A DNA stretch of 64,000 bases from Chamaelirium japonicum (lineage: Eukaryota; Streptophyta; Magnoliopsida; Liliales; Melanthiaceae). The translations under genes were made by a program, and so were the position numbers. The DNA is taken from assembly GCA_947650365.1 (NCBI GenBank), contig OX393554.1, positions 34,875,877 through 34,939,876 of the forward strand, read 5' to 3'. Within the stretch, counting starts at the first letter, position 1; each line of letters opens with the position of its first letter. The notes beneath the pieces were generated by a model that saw only the letters and a program-made list of their open reading frames with translations, was not told the DNA's origin and did not search any database. Below, piece after piece: positions 26,586 through 36,605 of this stretch.

Positions 26586-29380
26586 GCTTATTTTATATCA
26601 TTGATTATTATTCTATGCTATTATCAAATCTTGAGTTCTTCTTATCTGCCATGTTGGTAATAATTGTAAACATTGGCTTTCCAAGATACCTGATCTATGA
26701 TACTAGGTTCCTTTATTATGTAGAGTACCCATACTTGATCCTTACTATATCAGCCTATCACTCCTATTAGGATCCTCATTTCAGAAGGATCGATTCCTGT
26801 ACTCCCGGTAATCATAAGACAAGTTGGAGGGTATAATCTTGAGATTTTTCTTGCTGATGAGTTCATAGTTAGGTTGTTATACTATAAACAGCGCACAAAC
26901 ATTCTTGAATTCTTGCTATATCCATGTAATGTATTATTACCTACCAAACATCAGTTTGCTTGTTCTTTCAATTTCTTGTGTTTTTATCTCCAGTTTCATG
27001 TGATATGAACTGCTTTACTCCTTCCATCGTCAATATACCTGCTTTTTGAACTCGCTGTGTAGATTTTTTTTTTAACATAACAATTTTACCATGGATGCTG
27101 GTTCCATATTTCTTTTATTGTGCAGTACTTTATAGTTGAGTATTTAGTCCCTAATTGAAGATGAAATGTCGTCAAGCTAATTCATTGTTCTGTAAACTGT
27201 TGGCCATACAGAGGTTCCTCTAGCTGATGGTTCCATATCCTTCATGGCAAACAACATGCCCACTCAAGATAATATTTCCTTCTCTAAAGTTGATATCATC
27301 ACCCCCACACAAAAGCTGTTGGCTAGGGAATTAACATGTGACGTTGTACCAGGAAAAAGCTTGCTTGTTACTGGTAAGTAGGGTGATTCTGTATAATTTA
27401 CTCTTTTGAGAACTTGACTAACCTTGGCATATAATACTTTATGATCTTTTCAAGGACCCAATGGGAGTGGGAAAAGCTCCATTTTTCGAGTCCTTCGAGG
27501 TTTGTGGCCCATTGTATCTGGAAGACTCGTCAAACCCTGCCATAACACTAATGAAGGGTTGGGATCAGAGTGTGGTGTGATCTGCATTCCCCAGCGTCCG
27601 TATACAAGCCTCGGGACACTGAGAGATCAAATCATATATCCTCTCTCGCATCAGGAAGCAGAGCTGAGGATGCTCACAGTGTTCAAAACAGGTATATCGC
27701 CAAAGACATGCTCTTTTTTAAAAAAAATTTGTCACTGTGTTCAAGACAGGTATCTCTCTGAAGATATGATTATTTTATTTTATTTGGATAACTGGTAGGC
27801 AGTATTAGAAATTAATAATTCAATTAAAAATTGAATGGTAGACATTGAAAGATGAATGGAAGAGATATAAGGCATGAATTTATTCAGATGTACTATTGTT
27901 CAGTTGAAATTTTCTTGTCTCACTCCAGAGCCCCTGCCCTGTACTATCATCTTGCAAGGAATCTTGTAAACATCTTGAAGTTTGTACTTCTGCCTTATCG
28001 AGGGGAAATATAGGAAGAATGAATTTTTTATGAAATCGCAATGTTATTCCTTGTCACAGGTAGATAGTAATGACGTCAAAACATCTGCCACAGAATTAGC
28101 ATCCCAATTAAAGAAAAGTTAGGTGAAAGCATAGATTTTAATGCTCTCATACTTTTTTATCGTATTAAATGTGTGGATATCTCTGTGTCCATAATCATGC
28201 AATTGCAGACATCTTTCTTTACTGTCCAGAGGTGGCAATTTTTGAGATGACTCAAAAAAACCTATCCATGCACAACCTTTGTTTGGGTTGGGTTTGGAAC
28301 TCGAACAGCAGACGACAACCTGCTTCTTGCTCCTTGAGGAGATAGGAGTCTCTAAGAAAGATGCAGAATTTAGTGGTCGACCGACGATCAGTGGAATCTC
28401 CAGCTTAACCACCATCAGTGGAGGCTTGAAGCTCCAACAGAGAGGGACGAGACATGAAGAGGAGCGAGTGATGGTACGGTTGGTACCTCAAAGATAGCGA
28501 TGAATGCACAGGAGAACAACATAGTGGATAGAGTGAGCAGCACTGGCAAACTAACAGTGTGGGAACGACGATCAATGCTCAGCCTAGAGATGGTTAGATA
28601 GATGATCGCTTAAACAAGCTACCGATTATGAGTCTAAAAGTGGCTCACCATCAGTAGGACGAAGCTTCGCAGGAGAGCAACATTGTGGACAAAGTGAGGA
28701 GCACTGGAAAACGAACAGACTGGGAACGACATAAGCAATGCCCGGCCTAGAGATGGTCAGATAGATGAGCACTCAAACAAGCTGTCGATTACGAATCTAG
28801 ATGTGTCTCACTATCAATAGGACGAAGCATCACATGGAGCTCTATCGGAGACTCTGCAGTTCGAGTGTCACCGAGCCAAGCACGATTAAGAAGATCAACA
28901 ATATACTTCTGTTGAGAGATCAAGTCCTTGGTCGATAAAGCAACCTCGAGTCCTAGGAATTAGCGGAGAATATCAAGATCTTTCATCTCAAACTACTGTT
29001 GAATGTGCCGCTCTAAAAGGCAATGGTGGGAACATCATCGTCAGTGATGATCACGGCATCAACATAGATAAAAAGGATCCCTCGACCACGAGAGGAGCAA
29101 CGGATAAAAATATCATACTAGTGTAGTCAAGGCGTTAAGGAGAACTCAAGACGCTCAACCTTACTGGCGCCTGAGGCGAGAGGCGAGGCGAACGCTTTAT
29201 TGAAATAAAGCGTGCAAAAAATATAAAATATATATATAGATAAATTATAAAGTAACTAGTTGAAACCAGCGTAGTCAAGGCGTTAAGGCGGACTCAAGGC
29301 GCTCAACCTTACTAGCGCCTGAGGCGAGAGGCGAGGCGAGCGCCTGATTGAAATAAGGCGTGCAATAAATAAATAAATAA

Positions 29381-29471
<91 letters not shown>

Positions 29472-32400
29472 CACACGCACTATAAAATAACTAGTTGAAA
29501 CAAATTCGCATAATCATATAGCATGTGCTATCAAACATCAATAAAACTCATCATCATCAAGTTCTATAATTTATATCCTCATCTTTAAAACTATAAATCT
29601 AAATAATATAGATTGAGATCTAGGCCTTGATGTCTGTAGGTTAGATGAAAAAAAATATGATTTGAAGATGTGAAGTAAAACATATAAAGAATTATGACAC
29701 AATACAACTTAATCAAAATCTTTATTAAAAAACTAAGAGAATAGAGTTTTGATGGACAACATTATACTCACTTTGTGATGGATGCTGAAGGCGGCCCAAG
29801 TTTAAATCCTAACCTGCCCGATCGTCACGAGTTCTTTTTTATCTCGCTCAATCGCGTGGAAGATTTGAATCCACAGGGATCCTCTGAGGTTATAAATTCA
29901 TAGGATCAGATAGATTAAAGCTAAAATTGAATCACAACTGTCCGTTACACCCTAAGAAGCACTAACACTGGTACGGGGACACGGGTACGACACGACACGG
30001 GTTCGCCGACACGACAAATCCTAAAAAAGGACACGGATACGGCGGGACACGGCAAAATAAATTAATATTTTATGTGTGTTTGCAATTCATATATATTTCA
30101 ATAATTGAAAAAACCTCATAGAAAACAACTAAAATGAAAATTTAATGCATACTGAATCGCTATCGTTAGTTACATCCAGCTCGATCGGTGAATCACAGAC
30201 AGCTCTAAATGGTATAGAAAATAATGGTTGTGTTTCAATTTTGACTTCAACCTATCTGAAACCTCAGAGGATAAGATAAGTTAAAGCCAAACCTGAATCG
30301 TAACCGTCTATCATAACCATCCTGACAAGTGAATCACACTCAGGCCCAATGGCATGCAAAAGAAAGGCTGCGATTCAGTTTTGGCTTCAACGTATCTGAT
30401 TCTCTGAGGTTATAATCTCAGAGGATCAGATAGGTTGAAGCCAAAACTGAATCACCACACCTTGTAACTCGACCCTGTATTGAACAGTCCGTCAACCCGC
30501 AGTGTTTTGAGTGTCCGAGGAGTGTCCGACCATGTCCGGCTCCCGGAAGCACGTAGGACACGGCACATGTGTGTCCGGTGCGTGTCCGGCGAGTGTCCGA
30601 CGAGTGTCGGTGTCCGACACGAGTCTGACACGGGTACGGGAGGCCTGGGGAAGTGTCCATGCTTCCTAGGTTACACCCAACCCAACTAGTGAATCACACT
30701 CGGTCCCAAATGTCATGTGAAATGACGGTTGTGATTCAGTTTAGCTTCAACCTAAACCGTCAATTAAATGAGGCGGGCACCTCGACCTCCTCACGCCTCG
30801 ACCACCTCAGGGTGTAAGGTGGGCGCCTCAGGTCGACTTATATACCTGCTCTCGCCTCAATCCAGGCGAGGCGCTCTTGCCTCGCCTCGCCTCTCGCCTC
30901 AGGCGGGCGCCTCGGCTCGGCTTAAGTACACTGGTTGAAACAAGTACTGGCAGCTCCTCATGCTGGGATTATTTTTATAGGAGCTATGGGATGAGTTCGG
31001 ATCTCCTCCACTCGGTATCCTCAGTCGGTGCGCTCGATGCACAACACATCCACATGCAGTTGGCTGGAGTACGCTTCACTTTTGGGTCGCCTGCCATCGT
31101 GCGGTTTTGATGTGCATGAGTCCACCGACCGGGGCCGACCAACTGGAGAAGATCTGAACTCCCATGGGATGAAGCCTGATCCCTAGGGGGATGCCACGTA
31201 AAGTTGGCAACCCAAAAGTTGTCAAACTAGTTGGTTACCTAGCATTTCATTTTTCCCTGTAATCTTATATGGTCAATAGGTTAGAACCAAAACTGAATCA
31301 CAACTGTCTGACCGGTGAATCACATTTAGCATGCAAAAGAACGGGTGTGATTCAGGTTTGGTTTCAATTTAAACCATTAATTAAATGAGGCGGGCATCTC
31401 CATCGCCTCACGCTTGGAGCGCCTCTCACCTAATATTTCTGTTGCCGCCTCGATTCAGGCGAGGCGCTCTAGTCTCGCCTCAGGCGGGCGCCTCGGCTCG
31501 CCTTAACTACACTGTATCATACTCCTGATAACTTTCCACAAAATTTGTAGTTGTACCGCTTGACAAAAGTGCTCAAACCAAGCACGAGAAGCCTGTTTGA
31601 GTCCATTGATTGCATGACTAAGCCAATAATTATGTTATGGGGGGGGGGGAGAGGAGATGATGCATACCTCCATGGAGAGTTCACCGTGAAAAAAATTATT
31701 CTTTATGTTTACCTGATATAACTGTCAATGAGAGTACGAACAAAAGTCATCTTTGCAACAATGGAAATGGTCTCGTCATAGTAAATGCATACTTCCGAGT
31801 GAAGCCATGAACAACCAATCAAGCATTGGCCGCTCGATGGTTTCATCTGACTAGGTCTTGAGTCTTCTGGCCTTGTAGATCCATTCGTAGCTAATAAGCA
31901 CATTTCCACCAGGGAACGAAAGATCCCAAGTACGAGTGTACAGAAGGGCGTGCGACTCATCCATACCTCCATGGAGATGATGCATACCTCCATGGAGAGT
32001 TCACCGTGAAAAAAATTATTCTTTATGTTTACCTGATATAACTGTCAATGAGAGTACGAACAAAAGTCATCTTTGCAACAGTGGAAATGGTCTCGTCATA
32101 GTAAATGCATACTTCTGAGTGAAGCCATGAACAACCAATCAAGCATTGGCCGCTCGATGGTTTCATCTGACTAGGTCTTGAGTCTTCTGGCCTTGTAGAT
32201 CCATTCGTAGCTAATAAGCACATTTCCACCAGGGAACGAAAGATCCCAAGTACGAGTGTACGGAAGGGTGTGCGACTCGTCTGACATCGGCTGCTGCCAC
32301 TGAGATTCATGGATTGCCTCAGGTTAAGACTAGGGCTTCTGGTGAGAATGAATGGCCGCAAAAAATGAGTAAAACCGGCGAGAGTAAAGATAAAACGAGC

Positions 32401-35400
32401 AGGGGACAATACTCACACTAAGGATATCGAAATGAGGAAGCTTGATCCGCATCCAGGGAGGGAGAACCAGATATGTCCAGAGGAGTACTCAAAGGAGCAT
32501 AAGCTAAGCAAAAAAAAAAGAATACCCCGAGATCCATGAGTGTAGGTGCTCATGGCTAAAGGACTAGATGGAAGGATAATGGGTGTCGAAGATTTATCCT
32601 CTGAATGGCAAATGGGAGCGGAAACATTAGAAGGTGAACTACATACTCTGAGCCTGAGGTAGGTGGTGAAGAACATAAATAGGAGGTGCAAGTTTAGTGA
32701 TAGAGGTAGGTTATCGATGGAGTGTAAGAAGGAAAGATCATGAGAAGCGGAAGAAATAAAACTTACTTGATGAATGCAACATGGTGAGAAATGTGTAAAC
32801 AACGAGGTGCAAGATGGTACCATCGATATCCTTTGTGCTTGGTGCTATACCCAGGAAAAATGCCCTTTCAAGAACGAGGGAAAAGTTAAGGGCGTTCATG
32901 GGTAGGCAAGAGGAAAAAGCATGTGCAAGTGTGCAACCAAAAGTGTGACGCATGCTATAGTCAAGAGGAAACAAATAGTGCCCACTTAAAGGCAGAGCAT
33001 TTTGAAAAAGCGTGAAAGGGGTAATGTTGATAAGGTTAATGGCGGTGAGAACAACTTCAGCCCAGAAGGATCTAGAAACATAGGTAGAGATGAGAAGTGT
33101 TTGAGCAGTTGCAAGGATGTGACAATGCTTTCTCTCAGCCACGTTATTTTGTTTATGAGTAGGAGAACGAGATTGTTGGTGTAGTGTGTCATGAAAGAAT
33201 AATCTCACAAACTTCGGGCGAGAGATACAGCACATTCAGAATGAAAAATCTTAATATGCTTCTGAAACTGTGTGTGAACTGTGGACCGTGTCAGTAAAAG
33301 TACGATAAATTAGGGGAAGTGCGGAACGATGGCGCATCATGTATACCCAAATAACCTAGAGAAGTCATCAATAAAGTTGTCTGAGTAATGAAAACATGTA
33401 TTAGGAGACAAAAGTAGGAACCCAGTTGTGTGAATTCATGAGGAAAGTCGGGACGATGGCGCATCATGTGTAACCAATTAAACCTAGAGAAATCATCGAT
33501 AAAGCTTAATATAGAAAACTGTCATAGAAGGTAAAGGAGTAAAACCCCAGGTGTGAATATACTAACTCAAAACTATTTAGATGAGGTAGAACTGTAGAAG
33601 TACTGTGAGAAATGGGAAGAGCACCAAGGGTTAGGCAAACAGGCAACCAATACACTCAGAAAGGGGAATAAATAACTAGGACCTAAGACACCCGACTAAA
33701 ATTAGGTCGTATGTTGAGGTCCAAAAATTTGGCCAATCCGTCTGTGTCAGATATCAGCATCAGAGAGATCAAAGCTAGGAGATCAAGATGGCGTAGTACT
33801 GTAGTAGATGGTGGAACATGGAGTTGCTCAAGCTGGTGCAACCCTCTCACTCGACGACCAAAACCCATTCCTCGAACTTGTACGTGGATCATGCACATAA
33901 CATGAAGAAGCAATAAAGGAAGCCATATAGTCAGTGTCTGCAAGACGATTAGCAAAAGCTATATTTTGAGAAAGGTGGGGAACATAAATCACATTAGAGA
34001 GAGAACCAGATTGGCCAGGGGTAGGGTAATGCAACCACACTGCGTAACGGGAATAGGAAAGACATAGTCAACGTCGGCAAGACGACTAGCGAAAGCTATA
34101 TTTACAAAAAGGTGGGAAACATGTGACAACCAGATATGTCAGGGGCGGGGTAATGTGACCACACTGCGTGACAGAAATAGGAAAGCTGTCAGCTGTGTGA
34201 ATCTTTTTTGTTGGATCAATGAAGGTATGCACTGGCCGAAGAGAACAATTTATATAGTGGTTGTTTTGTTCATAGATTAAAGATGAACCAATAATGAAAA
34301 TAGAGTTGAACCTGTACTGATTCAGTCCTTAAAATCGAGTTGAATCAATACTTATTGGTACTTACAATTGAGAAACAGGGCTGAACTCGTCTATAAAACA
34401 GAGTTGAACCGATGGTGCACTTTTAAGTGAATGGAGCTCCGTAAACTTAAGCAGTGTAGTCAAGGCGGCTAAGCGGTGTCTAGGCGTTTTGACATGTATA
34501 GGCGAAGCGACGCCAAGGAGGTGCTTAGACGACGCCCAGGCGACGAGTAATTATTAAATGTTTTTATATATAGTATAAATTTGTATATACATGATTTTAG
34601 TAATTTAGTTGCATGTTGATTATAATTTCCAACACCTAAAAGTCAAATTATCTAGAAAATTAGAATACCGTACCCATAAATTGAATCAGAAAATAAAAAA
34701 ACTGAAGAAAAAATCAAAAAAATTCTAAAATTTTCTAAAAATTCAGGAAAAAATTAATTATTAGGGTTTAATTTTTAGGAAAAAATTATTTATTAGGGTT
34801 TAAGTTTAGATTTAATTCAACTCAATTTTGAGTTAATTCAACTCAATTTTGAAAACCCACTAAATATAAATTGAATCAGAAAATAAAAAAACTGAAGAAA
34901 AAATCAAAAAATTTCTAAAAATTTCTAAAAATTCAGGAAAAAATTATATATTAGGGTTTAGGGTTTAAGTTTAGATTTACTTCAACTCAATTTTGAGTTA
35001 ATTCAACTCAATTTTGAAAACCCACTAAATTCTTATCACATGAATTTGAGTTAATTCTACACTTTTGAGTTTATTCAACTCAATTTTAAAAAAAAAAACC
35101 AAATTCATATGAATCCATCATAAGAATTTGAGTTAATTCAACTCAATTTGGAGTTAATTTAACTAAATTTTGAAAATTCTCCAAATTCTTATGAACCAAT
35201 TATAAGAATTTGAGTTGCGTAAACTCAATTTTGAGTTGATTCAAGTGAATTTTGAGTTAATTCAACTCAATTTTGAACACTCTCTAATTTCTTATGAACT
35301 CATCATAAGAATTTGAGTTAATCAACTCAATTATGAATTAACTCAACTTAACTTTGAAAAAACCCCAAATTCTTATGAACCCATCATAAGAATTTGAGCT

Positions 35401-36560
35401 AATTTAACTCAATTTTTGGTTTATTCAACTCAATGTGAGTTAATGCAACTCAATTTTAAGTTAATTCAACTCGATTTTGAAAAACCCCCAAATTCTTATA
35501 AACCCATCATAATAATTTGTTCTAATTTAACTCAAGTTTGGGTTTATTCAACTCAATTTGAGTTAATGCAACTCAATTTTGAGCTAATTCAACTCAATTT
35601 TGAAAACCCTCCCAATTGCTTATTAACCCATCATAAGAATTTGAGTTAATTCATTTGAGTTTTAATTTATTTAATTGAATTTTAAAAAATTCCAAATTCT
35701 TATGAACCCATCATAAGAATTTGAGTTAATTTAACTCAATTTTGAGCTTATTTAACTCAATTTGAGTTAATTCCACTCAATTTGTAAAAAATCCTAAATT
35801 GGATCAAGTGAAAAACCGCCCGCATAGGGGGTCGCCTAGGCACTCAAGGGTCCAAAACACCTAGGTGCCTGCCTAGGCAACGCTTTGACTACAGAGAACT
35901 TAAGTAAAAGTTGGGTCAAAAGTTGGGTCAGGTCTTTACTTAAAAGAAGCGGGTTTGGAACTATCCTCAACTTACCAAAATGGATCTTGACTACCTATTT
36001 GATCCAATGGCTCAGATGGATTTGGATTTCTTATTAACTTTAATCTCTTCATCAGTATCCCCACCACTCTGTTACACGATGGGAGGAGATGGAGGTTGAA
36101 GGATGCCTACAAGGAAGTTGTTACGGCAGCAATGATGCATTAATCAGTGCTCACGAGTAGTTTATCGGTGCTTGAACAGCCCAAATGCAGCAACAACGTT
36201 CACAGGAGCATTGCCTATCGAAGTAGATGATCTGATGGAGACGGTAGGGAGTACCAAAATCTGCAACGGCCTCTCGACCTTAGCCGAACCGACTAAGTAT
36301 TGCTGCACGGTATGCGCTTGAATATGGGAAGGTTCAGAGATACCGGAGATGGTCTAAGCTGATGAAGGAGATAGCCGGAGGTAATGAAGATCCTTTGAAA
36401 AAATGGAGGGGGAGAAGGAGATGGCTAACCCTAGCTCCGATATGGAGGCAAAAGAGAGAGAAATGGGAGAGAGATGAGCACATGAGTACCATAGCTCTGA
36501 TACTATGTTTGATGATAGAGCAAAAATGAACCTCACCTAATTAGGGCAACAACCGTGTGT

Positions 36561-36605
<45 letters not shown>

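Larger units (their letters stand above)
29267..30933. mobile_element. Middle hAT-like element nested in its own family, 1667 bp
   Basis: Exact 8-bp duplication GTTGAAAC at 29259-29266 and 30934-30941. Ends are CAGCGTAGTCAAGGCG and, reversed, CAGTGTACTTAAGCCG. It has the same GAGGCGAGAGGCG words as the outer element, so the family inserted into itself. It contains a TA/CA microsatellite and a third element. Confidence 0.85.
29119..31514. mobile_element. Outer hAT-like element, 2396 bp including nested copies
   Basis: Exact 8-bp duplication TATCATAC at 29111-29118 and 31515-31522. Ends are TAGTGTAGTCAAGGCG and, reversed, CAGTGTAGTTAAGGCG. The inner ends are built of GGCGAGAGGCGAGGCG words. 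Inserted in the copia reverse-transcriptase remnant. About 730 bp remain once the nested element is removed. Confidence 0.85.

Noticed and set aside
24585..26770. Frames with long Tyr-Ile runs
   Set aside because: Translation of TA microsatellites.
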